From: JBKBKN01 sp046294625
GTDB taxonomy: Bacteria > Bacteroidota > Bacteroidia > M30B66
Length of the DNA stretch: 64,000 bases
NCBI GenBank assembly: GCA_046294625.1
Contig: JBKBKN010000016.1
Span: 17,957-81,956 of the forward strand
Direction of reading: 5' to 3'
Part shown: positions 24,885 to 33,737 of the stretch, in pieces
Position numbering within the stretch: position 1 is the stretch's first letter
Layout: every line of letters begins with the position of its first letter
Made by a program: the position numbers and the translations under genes
The notes under the pieces: model-generated
Seen by the model: the letters and a program-made list of their open reading frames with translations, nothing else
Database searches by the model: none
Told to the model about the DNA's origin: nothing

Positions 24885-26003
24885 ATGGAAAGAACACAAA
24901 CTAATAAACCGGCTTTGCTGGTGCTTGAAGATGGAACGTTCTTCGAAGGAAAAGCCATCGGTCATGTTGGCACCACCACAGGTGAAATTTGTTTCAATAC
25001 CGGAATGACCGGTTACCAAGAAATTTTCACTGACCCATCTTACTTTGGACAGATCGTAGTCACCACTCATGTGCACATTGGCAATTACGGTGTAAAGGAA
25101 AGCGAAAATGAATCGGACAATATTAAGATTGCGGGTCTTGTGTGTAGAAACTTCTCTAGCTATCACTCCAGACCTAAAGCTGATGATAGTTTGGATAACT
25201 TCTTCAAACAGAATAAACTTGTAGCTATTGCCGGTGTGGATACACGTGCCTTGGTAAGATATATTCGAAATAAGGGCGCTATGAATGCGATTATCTCTTC
25301 AGAGATTTTAAATATTGAAGCTTTACGTGATATGTTTAAGTCTATCCCTTCAATGCAAGGCTTGGAATTAAGCACTAAAGTATCTCGACCGAATGTGAAA
25401 TTATATGCCAACGAAAACCCGAACTTTAAAGTAGCACTTTTGGATTTAGGTGTGAAAGAGAATATTGTTCGATGCCTGTTGGAAAGAAATTGCGAGGTGA
25501 AAGTATTTCCTGCCATGAGCACTTTTGAAGAGATGATGACCTATCAACCGGATGGTTTTATGATTTCAAACGGCCCCGGCGATCCGGAAACGACTACATA
25601 CGCAGTAGACACAGTAAAGAAAATTCTGGATAAAGAAATTCCTTTATTTGGTATTTGCCTTGGTCATCAGATTCTATCAACTGCAGCGGGAGCCAAAACA
25701 TTTAAAATGTTTAATGGGCATCGAGGCATTAACCATCCGATATTGAATAAGGAAAGTGGTAAAGGTGAAATCACATCTCAAAACCATGGATTTGCGGTGA
25801 GCGCAGATAGTTTAAATGATCAAATTGAAGTTACACATGTTCATTTGAATGACCATACTATAGCAGGAATTAGAATTAAAAACAAACCAGCTTTCTCAGT
25901 GCAATATCATCCTGAGGCTGCACCTGGACCAAACGATGCACGATATCTGTTTGATCAATTTATTGGCATGATGAAATCGGCTAAGAAAGCTGAACTTGTC
26001 TAA
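24885..26003 (+). CDS. carA: Carbamoyl-phosphate synthase small (glutaminase) subunit
   Basis: 372 residues, full length. The N-terminal domain (ALLVLEDGTFFEGKAIGHVGTTTGEICFNTGMTGYQEIFTDPSYFGQIV) precedes a class I glutamine amidotransferase domain. That domain has the nucleophile Cys in GICLGHQIL, and His/Glu in QYHPEAAPGP. It supplies ammonia to CarB for arginine and pyrimidine synthesis; carB is not in this window. The only feature in the 83 bp before it is the ribosomal terminator; eno follows after 37 bp. Confidence 0.98.
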   Translation: MERTQTNKPALLVLEDGTFFEGKAIGHVGTTTGEICFNTGMTGYQEIFTDPSYFGQIVVTTHVHIGNYGVKESENESDNIKIAGLVCRNFSSYHSRPKADDSLDNFFKQNKLVAIAGVDTRALVRYIRNKGAMNAIISSEILNIEALRDMFKSIPSMQGLELSTKVSRPNVKLYANENPNFKVALLDLGVKENIVRCLLERNCEVKVFPAMSTFEEMMTYQPDGFMISNGPGDPETTTYAVDTVKKILDKEIPLFGICLGHQILSTAAGAKTFKMFNGHRGINHPILNKESGKGEITSQNHGFAVSADSLNDQIEVTHVHLNDHTIAGIRIKNKPAFSVQYHPEAAPGPNDARYLFDQFIGMMKSAKKAELV

Positions 26004-26040
26004 TTAATAAACCGAATTAAAACAATAAAAACAAAATTAT

Positions 26041-27327
26041 ATGAGCGCAATTGCACACATACATGGGAGACAGATATTGGACTCCAGAGGAAATCCAACA
26101 GTGGAAGTTGAAGTATATACAGAAGGTGGCGGATTTGGCAGGGCAGCCGTTCCTTCGGGGGCATCCACCGGTATTCATGAAGCAGTGGAGCTTCGCGATG
26201 GCGATAAGAAACGTTTTCTCGGAAAAGGCGTGATGAATGCCGTGAATAACATCAATACCGTTCTGCGTGAAGAACTTGTTGGTTTAGAAGTAACCGATCA
26301 AAGAAGCATTGATCTCACCATGATTGGTTTAGATGGCTCACCAAACAAATCCAATTTAGGTGCTAATGCCATTTTGGGAATTTCCCTTGCTGTTGCCAGA
26401 GCCGCAGCGGCAGAAACCGGTCAACAACTATACCGGTATGTAGGCGGAGTGAATGCTGCATTGTTGCCCGTACCGATGATGAACATCCTTAATGGCGGCT
26501 CGCATGCTGATAACAGTATTGATTTTCAGGAATTCATGATCATGCCGGTGAAGGCAAACAGTTTTGCAGAAGCCTTGAGAATGGGAACTGAAGTGTTTCA
26601 TCACTTGAAGGATGTATTGAAGAAAAAAGGTATGTCAACCAATGTGGGTGATGAAGGCGGGTTTGCTCCTAATCTAGGTTCCAACGAAGATGCTATCAAA
26701 ACTGTTTTGGAAGCAATCGAGAAAGCCGGTTACCGTCCTGGTGAAGATATTTATATTGCAATGGATGCAGCTGCATCAGAGTTTTATGATGCGGAATCAG
26801 GTTTGTATCATTTCAAAAAATCAAGCGGCGATAAATTAAGTTCCGAAGATATGGTGAATTACTGGGCCGAATGGACAAAGAAGTATCCTATCCTATCGAT
26901 TGAAGATGGTCTGGCAGAAGAAGATTGGGATGGCTGGAAAAAACTCACCGATAAACTTGGAAACAAGGTGCAGCTTGTAGGCGATGACTTGTTTGTGACC
27001 AATGTGGATTTTCTTCAAAAAGGTATTGACCAACAAACGGCAAATTCTATCCTGGTGAAGGTAAATCAGATCGGTACACTCACAGAAACTATCAATGCAG
27101 TGCAATTAGCCAATAACAATGGATACACCGCCGTGATTAGTCACCGCTCGGGCGAAACAGAAGACACCACGATTGCCGACTTGGCAGTTGCCTTGCGAGC
27201 AGGCCAAATCAAAACCGGTTCGGCTTCTCGTTCCGACAGGATTGCAAAATACAACCAATTGCTTCGCATCGAAGAGATGCTGGGTGGTGCAGGTCGCTAT
27301 CATGGCATAGATGTGTTGAGAAAATAA
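26041..27327 (+). CDS. eno: Enolase (phosphopyruvate hydratase)
   Basis: 428 residues, normal length. Converts 2-phosphoglycerate to PEP. Visible signatures: HGRQILDSRGNPTVEVEV, the SGASTG loop, MMNILNGGSHADNS, the metal-binding and catalytic segments MDAAASEFYD, LSIEDGLAEEDWDGW and LVGDDLFVTN with catalytic Lys in ILVKVNQIGTLTET, and SHRSGETEDTTIADL. Probably co-transcribed with carA; a long terminator follows. Confidence 0.98.
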   Translation: MSAIAHIHGRQILDSRGNPTVEVEVYTEGGGFGRAAVPSGASTGIHEAVELRDGDKKRFLGKGVMNAVNNINTVLREELVGLEVTDQRSIDLTMIGLDGSPNKSNLGANAILGISLAVARAAAAETGQQLYRYVGGVNAALLPVPMMNILNGGSHADNSIDFQEFMIMPVKANSFAEALRMGTEVFHHLKDVLKKKGMSTNVGDEGGFAPNLGSNEDAIKTVLEAIEKAGYRPGEDIYIAMDAAASEFYDAESGLYHFKKSSGDKLSSEDMVNYWAEWTKKYPILSIEDGLAEEDWDGWKKLTDKLGNKVQLVGDDLFVTNVDFLQKGIDQQTANSILVKVNQIGTLTETINAVQLANNNGYTAVISHRSGETEDTTIADLAVALRAGQIKTGSASRSDRIAKYNQLLRIEEMLGGAGRYHGIDVLRK

Positions 27328-27346
27328 TCTGTTAGCAATACTAATT

Positions 27347-27383
27347 CCACCGCTTTCTTAAATTCTAATAAAGAAAGCGGTGG
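27347..27383 (+). terminator. Terminator after eno (probably bidirectional)
   Basis: A perfect 13-bp stem, CCACCGCTTTCTT / AAGAAAGCGGTGG, with an 11-nt loop, followed by TCTTATTT. It separates eno from the convergent minus-strand gene at 27432-28322. Confidence 0.85.
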
Positions 27384-27431
27384 TCTTATTTAAAGGCTAC
27401 ATGATTAGTTAGTTTTGAAAAGTTTCACCTT

Positions 27432-28322
27432 CTACGGCTTAAAAAACTCCTTCCTTTGTGGTTTCTTGGTTTTATTGCCTTCATTCAGCCCTTCATTGCG
27501 GGCATCTACAGCTGCTTGAAATACCCATTTTCCCTTCACCCACTCGTAAGCATCGTAAGAAAAATCGGGTCCATAAAATTCATAAATTCCTTCTAAAGAT
27601 GGTTTTTGTGGGACCAGATGATCAAATACAATTCTGTTTTGTTTTTTCTCAAAACGCAAAGACATAGACACATCCTTGGCATAATGAAAGAGTACTCTGT
27701 GTTGAACCTTCTTTTCACCTGCGAAAATAGGAGCTCCAAAAGCGATTTCATTATTTTTATCCACGGTCATATAATCAATTACCTTACGTTGCACTGAAGG
27801 TGAATTGGCATCGTAGCCTAGCAAGGTGTAATGAACATCCTTCTTATGTCTGGAGGTGATGATAGCGTAATAGATCGCTCCATACCAATTGTCTTTTTTA
27901 AGCGACTTACTTAAAGGTTTGGCTATTTCTTCTGAAGCGTCTGTGAGTATATGTAATTGATACGGTGCCGATTTTTGTTTTCTCACCTGCACAAATCCAA
28001 AGTATTTATAAAATCCATCATCCAAAGGGAGCATCCAGGTGATGGTGCGCACACGCTTATCTTCACTTTGCTGAAATGATACATTGCTGATTTTTCCAAA
28101 AGGATAATCCATGCTTTGTTCCTGTGTGAGCAGTTCAGTTAGTATATTTAATAAAGCCTGATTGTAATGCAGACGCGTTTCAAATTCTTCTGATTCTAGT
28201 ACCAAACGACCAATTCCCGCCAAGGTGTCTTCTGCCATCGCAAAATACCCATCATTAACACTCTTCTGCCCATAGCTAAGAAGTGAAAATAGCAGACCAC
28301 AGCTTAATAAAATGGTTTTCAT
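27432..28322 (-). CDS. Secreted protein of unknown function
   Basis: 296 residues from ATG at 28322 (MKTILLSCGLLFSLLSYGQ); an in-frame start 12 codons further upstream is less likely because it would precede the signal peptide. The signal peptide is clear, with likely cleavage after SYG. The mature protein is soluble-looking, has no recognisable domain, and ends in a basic tail (NKTKKPQRKEFF). Pairs such as FGFVQVRKQ and WYGAIYYAIITSR suggest a mixed alpha/beta fold. It stands alone between the eno terminator and the ferredoxin terminator. I do not recognise the family. Confidence 0.8.
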   Translation of the reverse strand: MKTILLSCGLLFSLLSYGQKSVNDGYFAMAEDTLAGIGRLVLESEEFETRLHYNQALLNILTELLTQEQSMDYPFGKISNVSFQQSEDKRVRTITWMLPLDDGFYKYFGFVQVRKQKSAPYQLHILTDASEEIAKPLSKSLKKDNWYGAIYYAIITSRHKKDVHYTLLGYDANSPSVQRKVIDYMTVDKNNEIAFGAPIFAGEKKVQHRVLFHYAKDVSMSLRFEKKQNRIVFDHLVPQKPSLEGIYEFYGPDFSYDAYEWVKGKWVFQAAVDARNEGLNEGNKTKKPQRKEFFKP

Positions 28323-28403
28323 GATGAGCAACATGTTTATAAACGTAGGTAAGGTCATTATATTACTGCTGATGCGAAGATGGAATTTTTAAGATACAAA
28401 AAA

Positions 28404-28433
28404 AAACTGCATGAAAGCAAATTCATGCAGTTT
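28404..28433 (-). terminator. Terminator of the ferredoxin gene
   Basis: Perfect 12-bp stem AAACTGCATGAA / TTCATGCAGTTT, loop of 6 nt, followed on the minus strand by a run of T. It lies 23 bp past the ferredoxin stop. Confidence 0.9.
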
Positions 28434-28456
28434 CTAAACTTTCTCATCACGAGCAG

Positions 28457-28801
28457 TTAATCGTGCATATACTGCTTTTTAGCAAGCAATTGTTCCTGAG
28501 TTTCACGGTGATCAGGATCATCCACACAGCAATCTACCGGGCAAACTGCAGCACACTGTGGTTCGTCGTGAAAACCAACACATTCTGTGCATTTGTCAGT
28601 AACGATGTAATACACATCCATTGCTTTAGGTGGGTTAGGGCTGTTGGCATCGTAAGTTCCACTAGCAACAGTAACAGAGCCGCTCAACGAGGTGCCGTCA
28701 GAGAATCTCCACTCTGTTCCTCCTTCATAAATTGCATTATTCGGACATTCCGGTTCACATGCACCACAGTTGATGCATTCATCGGTGATCATTATAGCCA
28801 T
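28457..28801 (-). CDS. 2[4Fe-4S] ferredoxin (YfhL/Alvinella-type)
   Basis: 114 residues. The first cluster motif is Cys9, Cys12, Cys15, Cys19 in ECINCGACEPECP. The second is split, CTECVGFHDEPQCAAVCPVDCC, with a long insertion between cysteines as in Alvin-type ferredoxins. An about 35-residue insertion (YEGGTEWRFSDGTSL...) separates the two halves. Small cytoplasmic electron carrier; partner unknown. It is divergent from the acyl-CoA reductase-like gene with 52 bp between starts, and has its own terminator. Confidence 0.93.
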   Translation of the reverse strand: MAIMITDECINCGACEPECPNNAIYEGGTEWRFSDGTSLSGSVTVASGTYDANSPNPPKAMDVYYIVTDKCTECVGFHDEPQCAAVCPVDCCVDDPDHRETQEQLLAKKQYMHD

Positions 28802-28821
28802 ATCAATTCAATTTTAAGATT

Positions 28822-28829
28822 TACTTTTG
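28822..28829 (+). promoter_or_regulatory. -7 element of the LuxC-like gene
   Basis: TACTTTTG matches TAnnTTTG, 24 bp before the ATG at 28854. No TTG at the expected distance upstream was found, so the promoter may be weak or activator-dependent. Confidence 0.45.
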
Positions 28830-28836
28830 TGCTGCG

Positions 28837-28868
28837 CAAAAATAACATAATCAATGCACCTTAAACAA
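28837..28868 (-). promoter_or_regulatory. Promoter of the ferredoxin gene
   Basis: On the minus strand, TTG (28868-28866), 21 bp, TATTTTTG (28844-28837). Its -33 part lies inside the start of the LuxC-like gene, and it interleaves with the opposite -7 element at 28822-28829. Confidence 0.55.
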
Positions 28869-29903
28869 CGACTTTTTGCATTTGTTGAACTTGGTCAATT
28901 TTTATCCGACCACTTAAATAATCGTGGTTTTGAATCCAAGCATGCTTCGTTGCATCAGGAGTTTGATGCCTTAATTCAGCAGATTCCATATCGTAATCCA
29001 TGGTTTACATCGGAAAACCTGCTTAAATCTATTGCCGGAATTACTGCAATGTTGCAAGAACAAACCCTGGAAGAATGGATAAAGCAATACAACATTCCAG
29101 AAGTAATTAAAGAGCCACTTCAAATAGGCGTGGTGATGGCTGGTAATATTCCAATGGTAGGATTCCATGATTTGTTGTGTGTGCTTCTCTCCGGTCATCA
29201 TTTGAGAGCCAAACTCTCCACGGATGACAACTTACTTTTACCTTTTATTGCAAAAGCATTAGATCGGTTTATGCCCGGATTTATGGAGCGTGTTACCTTT
29301 GAGTCCAATACAATCAAAGGGGCTTATGCTTACATCGCGACTGGAAGCGATAATTCATCGCGATATTTTGAGCATTATTTTGGAGCTTATCCAAACATCA
29401 TTAGACGAAACAGAACATCGATTGCTGTGATGGATGGCCATGAAACCGTTGACGAGTTGGATGGACTTGCTGATGATGTATTCAGCTATTTTGGCATGGG
29501 ATGTCGCAATGTAACACAGATAGCTATTCCTAAGGATTATCCTGTAAGCAGACTATTCGATGCATTTGCCAAATACAAATATCTGGCAGATCATCATAAG
29601 TACATAAACAACTATGATTATCGAAAGTCGGTTGCCTTGCTGAACAAAACTGCCCATTATGATAATGGCTTCCTGTTAATGTTTGAGAATGACGCCTTGT
29701 TTTCTCCTATTGCAGCAATCAACTATGTTTATTATGAAAATGCCGGTCATATAAAGGCCTTGATTGAATCAAAGTTGGATAAGATTCAATGCATTATTGG
29801 ACATGGTTATATCCCGTTTGGTAAGGCGCAGTTGCCTGGTGCTGCAGACTATGCTGATGGTATTGATACCATGCAGTTCTTATTATCACTCAATCGAGGT
29901 TAA
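28854..29903 (+). CDS. LuxC-like acyl-CoA reductase family protein
   Basis: 349 residues. The pattern fits the LuxC/acyl-CoA reductase family (aldehyde-dehydrogenase-like fold): the nucleotide-binding region IGVVMAGNIPMVGFHDLLCVLLSGH, and the segment GMGCRNVTQI with the presumptive nucleophile Cys217. Family members reduce acyl-CoA or acyl-enzyme to aldehyde with NADPH. No luciferase or other lux genes are near, so the substrate is unknown. Divergent to a ferredoxin gene and followed by dtd after 3 bp. Confidence 0.8.
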   Translation: MHLKQRLFAFVELGQFLSDHLNNRGFESKHASLHQEFDALIQQIPYRNPWFTSENLLKSIAGITAMLQEQTLEEWIKQYNIPEVIKEPLQIGVVMAGNIPMVGFHDLLCVLLSGHHLRAKLSTDDNLLLPFIAKALDRFMPGFMERVTFESNTIKGAYAYIATGSDNSSRYFEHYFGAYPNIIRRNRTSIAVMDGHETVDELDGLADDVFSYFGMGCRNVTQIAIPKDYPVSRLFDAFAKYKYLADHHKYINNYDYRKSVALLNKTAHYDNGFLLMFENDALFSPIAAINYVYYENAGHIKALIESKLDKIQCIIGHGYIPFGKAQLPGAADYADGIDTMQFLLSLNRG

Positions 29904-29906
29904 GCT

Positions 29907-30359
29907 ATGAAAGCAGTGATTCAGCGTGTGAGTGATGCTTCGGTAAGTATTGATGGTAAAGTTCATGCAAAAATAAGTAAGGGTTTACTCGTCTTGCTCG
30001 GCGTAGAACCCGAAGACACACTCGATGATATTCAGTGGTTGTCGGCCAAAATCGTGAATATGCGGATTTTCAGCGACAAGGATGGATTAATGAATTTGTC
30101 ACTAAGCGATGTGATGGGCGAAATGCTCATTATTAGTCAGTTCACCTTATTCGCATCTACTAAAAAGGGAAACAGACCGTCATTTATTGGAGCTGCGAAG
30201 CCTGAATTTGCATCCAAGATGTATGAGATATTTTGCCGACAGACTTCTCAGGAGCTAAGCAGACAAGTAAAAACAGGAGTTTTTGGAGCCAATATGCAAG
30301 TGAGTCTTACTAATGATGGGCCGGTGACCATTATAATTGATTCTAAAAACAAGCAATAA
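29907..30359 (+). CDS. dtd: D-aminoacyl-tRNA deacylase
   Basis: 150 residues, normal length. Hydrolyses D-Tyr-tRNA and other mischarged D- or Gly-tRNAs. Both catalytic/chirality motifs are present: SQFT at 77-80 and GPVT at 138-141. It starts 3 bp after the LuxC-like gene, so they share a transcript. Confidence 0.97.
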   Translation: MKAVIQRVSDASVSIDGKVHAKISKGLLVLLGVEPEDTLDDIQWLSAKIVNMRIFSDKDGLMNLSLSDVMGEMLIISQFTLFASTKKGNRPSFIGAAKPEFASKMYEIFCRQTSQELSRQVKTGVFGANMQVSLTNDGPVTIIIDSKNKQ

Positions 30360-30363
30360 TTAT

Positions 30364-30388
30364 AAGCAAACACAATTCGCAGTTGCTT
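30364..30388. terminator. Possible weak bidirectional terminator between dtd and the TPR gene
   Basis: Stem AAGCAA / TTGCTT (6 bp) with a 13-nt loop, then TCTACTTTTT on the plus strand. It lies between convergent genes and overlaps neither stop codon. Weak. Confidence 0.3.
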
Positions 30389-30389
30389 T

Positions 30390-31316
30390 CTACTTTTTCA
30401 ATTTCCTGATATTTTGGAGCTTCAGCCTATCAGCTTCCGCGGCTCGTGGATTTTGCAGGCAGGTATCATAGAGTTGTGCCCGTTCTTCTAATGCCAATTC
30501 GTAGCGTGGATGAATGTCCAGTATGGTTTGATAGATGGCTAAAGCCTCATTACATCTTTTCAAACTTTTATAAACGTTGCCCTTCATCAAAAGGTAGTAC
30601 AGGTTATTCTGGTCGAAGATAAGTGCTTTATCTAAAGCAGATAAACATGCATCTGCATTTTTGTGCCATGCTTCAATCATGGCAAGTTGAAACCAATTGT
30701 CAGCAAAAGTACTGTCAATGTCAATCGATTGAAGCAGTATGTTTTTGGCCAATTGCAAGGTGGTTTCCTGTTCTTTTTGAGGTAATTCATCAGCCAGATA
30801 GCGCAATGCTACACCACGATAATAAAGCGACAACCCGGAAAAAGCAGGGTGATGAATGCCGTTGAGTAAAGAGTCGACTTTTGCAAAGTTTTTTGTGTAG
30901 AGGTTCAATTCCGCAGCTTGGATCGCATAGGCCGACCTTATAGAGTCATTATCAGCAATGCGCATGGCTTGAAAATACTTTTCGTTGGCCATTGATGTGT
31001 CGCCTTGCACAGCAAGCAGACGTGCATGTAATTGATAAACTTCGGCGTTGATCGCTTGCCGCTGATAAAGCTGAGCAATTGCTCGATCTGCTTGCTCAAA
31101 TTTTTTTAGCATAATCAAACAATTAATTCTGCGGGTTTGATAAATTAAATCAGGCTTGGTTTTCGACAAATAATTGTAATAAATCAATGCGCCAAGGTAG
31201 TCTTTATTTTGCATCAACTCAGTAGCTTTTTCAGAGAGATTACTTTGGAATTTATCCTGCAAAAAAGCGATAGCTACCCACACAATGAGCAGCGAGATGA
31301 AGAAACGCACATGCAT
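30390..31316 (-). CDS. Membrane-anchored TPR protein
   Basis: 308 residues. One N-terminal hydrophobic segment (FFISLLIVWVAIAFLQ) is followed by repeated 34-residue helical hairpins of the TPR type: for example DYLGALIYYNYLSKTKPDLIY, AIKQ-type helices with QADRAIAQLYQRQ, and a C-terminal CNEALAIYQTILDIHPRYELALEERAQLYD. Probably a periplasmic or membrane-bound protein-interaction scaffold. Its start overlaps the stop of the upstream HTTM gene (TAATG), so the two are translationally coupled and probably act together. Confidence 0.82.
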   Translation of the reverse strand: MHVRFFISLLIVWVAIAFLQDKFQSNLSEKATELMQNKDYLGALIYYNYLSKTKPDLIYQTRRINCLIMLKKFEQADRAIAQLYQRQAINAEVYQLHARLLAVQGDTSMANEKYFQAMRIADNDSIRSAYAIQAAELNLYTKNFAKVDSLLNGIHHPAFSGLSLYYRGVALRYLADELPQKEQETTLQLAKNILLQSIDIDSTFADNWFQLAMIEAWHKNADACLSALDKALIFDQNNLYYLLMKGNVYKSLKRCNEALAIYQTILDIHPRYELALEERAQLYDTCLQNPRAAEADRLKLQNIRKLKK

Positions 31317-32689
31317 TATTTGGGTGGGTAATTTTTTTGCACCTGATCCATGCTTAAGAGTAGATCCTTGGTGGAACCTTTATAGGTAGCCAGATTAATC
31401 TCCGGGTTAATAAAAGGCTGAAAATCTTTGCCATTTCTTGATATTTCCGCTTCAGCATAAATGCTGACTTCATCTAACACCATTTTATTTTCCTTCTTTA
31501 AGTATCGTACATACTGCATAAGCAAATCAGGATTTACAGACACTGCTTGAATTTGATTTTCAGTGAGATATTCTTTTAAGTTGATTTCTTGCTGATTGGA
31601 ACCTGAAGCACCATGAACATAGAGTCTAAGCGAACCTTGAAGATTGTTAATGATGAGCTTATCAGAAATTTTCAAAGGCTTGCGGTCAAAACCGACTTCT
31701 AAATCTTGAACAAACAGGGAAATGTTTGAAATAATCAATAATCCAAATATCCAACTGAAAAACAGTGGAATAATTAACTTATTTTTATAAGCCAACATAA
31801 GATTACGACCACTACGAAAAACTTTTGGGTTAAATTGCAAGAAGTCGTTCAGGAAATATGCAATTCTTGAAGTGATGTTGTGATGCCTATTTTCGTTTAA
31901 AAATACAGTGCTCAGCAAGATAATCTGAAAAGGCATAAATCCGGTTGGGAGAAGCATAAAACTACCCAACAAATAGACAGACAGAAACACATAAACCTTG
32001 GTTTTGGTGATGCTAAAAAACATAGCCACAGGTCCCAAAAATTCAATGATTACGATTCCCCAACAACTCATCATGGCAATGGCATCATTGGTGAAAAATC
32101 GACCAATTACGCTATCTCCCCAATAGGTACGTATCCATGTAGTGAAGGGTTCTGATAGAAATAGCCAGTCATGATTCAACTTAGCTAAGCCGGCATTGAA
32201 AAATAAAAATGCCACCTGCAATTTAATCACCCAAATGCACCACCGAGGAATGTAATCAACCCTGAGCGATGGATTTCGAAGTAAATCCAAGGAAAAATAA
32301 CGGTGCGAAGGAAGGAGCGCTAGAAAAAAAGTGGTGAGCAGATAGAAGTTAGAGAATTGTGATGCTTGCGAACGATCGATGGATGAAACATAAGCGTATA
32401 AGCCCACAAAAAGAATGCTTGAAATCCGGAAATAATAGCCGGCACTAATCATTAAGCCCAGCAGTGCCAGTGCCCCAAATACGATATACATGCCGGGATA
32501 GGCTAGGGGACTTACCCAGTCAAGCCCATATGCACTGAAGAAAAACTCAGGCGCATAAAATATTTGATGAATCGAGCCATCAAAGAAAAAACTAAGCGAA
32601 TGAAAAAAAAGAAGTATTCCGAATAAGACCCTGAATGTGCTTAAAGGCGCTATGTGCCCCGGCTTATATATCTGTTCTAAGGTGTTCAT
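31316..32689 (-). CDS. HTTM-domain membrane protein (vitamin K-dependent gamma-carboxylase-like)
   Basis: 457 residues. The N-terminal about 300 residues contain several hydrophobic helices in the HTTM pattern: APLSTFRVLFGILLFFHSLSF, the FYAPEFFFSAYGLDWV loop, then VIKLQVAFLFFNAGLAKLNHDWLFLSEPFTTW, the most diagnostic segment. The C-terminal about 150 residues after the last helix form a soluble domain, including LRLYVHGASG and a YLKKENK segment. Bacterial HTTM proteins resemble the membrane part of vitamin K-dependent gamma-glutamyl carboxylase, but most have no proven reaction. Coupled to the TPR gene by a stop/start overlap; a perfect inverted repeat lies just before the start. Confidence 0.85.
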   Translation of the reverse strand: MNTLEQIYKPGHIAPLSTFRVLFGILLFFHSLSFFFDGSIHQIFYAPEFFFSAYGLDWVSPLAYPGMYIVFGALALLGLMISAGYYFRISSILFVGLYAYVSSIDRSQASQFSNFYLLTTFFLALLPSHRYFSLDLLRNPSLRVDYIPRWCIWVIKLQVAFLFFNAGLAKLNHDWLFLSEPFTTWIRTYWGDSVIGRFFTNDAIAMMSCWGIVIIEFLGPVAMFFSITKTKVYVFLSVYLLGSFMLLPTGFMPFQIILLSTVFLNENRHHNITSRIAYFLNDFLQFNPKVFRSGRNLMLAYKNKLIIPLFFSWIFGLLIISNISLFVQDLEVGFDRKPLKISDKLIINNLQGSLRLYVHGASGSNQQEINLKEYLTENQIQAVSVNPDLLMQYVRYLKKENKMVLDEVSIYAEAEISRNGKDFQPFINPEINLATYKGSTKDLLLSMDQVQKNYPPK

Positions 32690-32695
32690 TTCGTA

Positions 32696-32717
32696 CTAAT
32701 TACCTTTCCCTAATTAG
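32696..32717. promoter_or_regulatory. Inverted repeat upstream of the HTTM gene (candidate operator)
   Basis: CTAATTA and TAATTAG form a perfect 7-bp inverted repeat around an 8-bp spacer (CCTTTCCC). It starts 7 bp before the ATG of the HTTM gene, where a repressor or a leader hairpin could act. No consensus promoter was found beside it. Confidence 0.4.
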
Positions 32718-32910
32718 ATTTGCTCGTTGTTTCGGATGGAGATAACCACATCAAATCTGTTAACAAAATTAAAAAAATATTATGAACTAACCAGTCGTTT
32801 GATTTAAATACGAGTGATTTGCCCAATGCATCAGATCGAAAAATTATAAACGTAGTCAAACATAGAAAAACCACAAGGTTTTATTTATTTGCATATCAAT
32901 TTTAAAATCA

Positions 32911-33666
32911 ATGAAAGCGGAACATACAGCAATTCACTATGCAAGCTCCGGACTATCGATCCTACTGGCTATTGGTATTTCATTTTTTTTGTCCGGGCAG
33001 ATCTTTGGTCAAAACTCTTTTCGCCCAGGATTAATCGCCGGAACCAACTTCTCTTATCCTGATCGAGACACTGAACTCAGTGAAGGCTTTTTTACTATTT
33101 ATCGTTCCGGACTCCAGGGAGGCGTGAAAGGTTTATTTACCTTTAATAATCATTTTGTAATTAAAACCGGTCTAATGTATGTGACGCAAAGCGTTGGTCT
33201 GCGCGGTGAAGATCAGGATTTCAAAACCGATGTGCGGGTCAATCATGACAATCTGCTGATGCCGGTGCAATTAGGTTATCAAAATAAACTTGGCACCCTT
33301 ATTCTAAGAGAATTGCTCGGAATAAGCTTAGCACAAAACCTGTCGCGAAACAATAATGTAAGCATCGAAAATCTGGGAAGTGCCACCATGCAACCCCAGC
33401 ATACTATCGATGAAGTACTGAACCGATCATTACTACCTATGATTAATGTGGGGATTGAGATTGGAAGTATTTTTAAAAACGATGCTGGGTTTTTTATTGG
33501 CGTGCATTATAGACAAGGATTAGGTAAGTTTTATCAATTCAATTATCGGGGCAACTACTTCAACAACAATCAATTCTTCAGCACCAAATCAAATTTTCTT
33601 TCTATAGAACTCACCTACTATTTCAGTCGACCATCTTATTGGTTTAAAAAGGAGTTTGAGTTTTAA
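32911..33666 (+). CDS. Outer-membrane beta-barrel protein (PorT/OMP_b-brl-like)
   Basis: 251 residues. A signal peptide ends near GQIFGQ (residues 27-34). The mature part shows the pattern of Bacteroidota eight-stranded barrel proteins: RPGLIAGTNFSYP, FVIKTGLMYVTQS, VGIEIGSIFKNDAGFFIGVHYRQGLG, and a C-terminal FLSIELTYYF strand. PorT-like proteins of this kind occur as part of the T9SS, but many are unassigned. Single gene between divergent HTTM and downstream mutL. Confidence 0.75.
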   Translation: MKAEHTAIHYASSGLSILLAIGISFFLSGQIFGQNSFRPGLIAGTNFSYPDRDTELSEGFFTIYRSGLQGGVKGLFTFNNHFVIKTGLMYVTQSVGLRGEDQDFKTDVRVNHDNLLMPVQLGYQNKLGTLILRELLGISLAQNLSRNNNVSIENLGSATMQPQHTIDEVLNRSLLPMINVGIEIGSIFKNDAGFFIGVHYRQGLGKFYQFNYRGNYFNNNQFFSTKSNFLSIELTYYFSRPSYWFKKEFEF

Positions 33667-33720
33667 TTCCCGTATTTCTAATCTTCCATCATTATTGCGC
33701 ATTCACTCCGCGCAATTGAT

Positions 33721-33728
33721 TAATTTTG
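33721..33728 (+). promoter_or_regulatory. -7 element of mutL with very short leader
   Basis: TAATTTTG matches TAnnTTTG exactly and lies only 9 bp before the mutL ATG at 33738. A TTG at 33695-33697 gives a 23-bp spacer, the long end of the accepted range. The mRNA would be leaderless or nearly so. Confidence 0.55.
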
Positions 33729-33737
33729 CGCCATTCC

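Noticed and set aside
28854..29903. Bioluminescence operon from the LuxC-like gene
   Set aside because: No luxA, luxB, luxD or luxE homologs nearby; LuxC-like reductases occur widely in non-luminous Bacteroidota.
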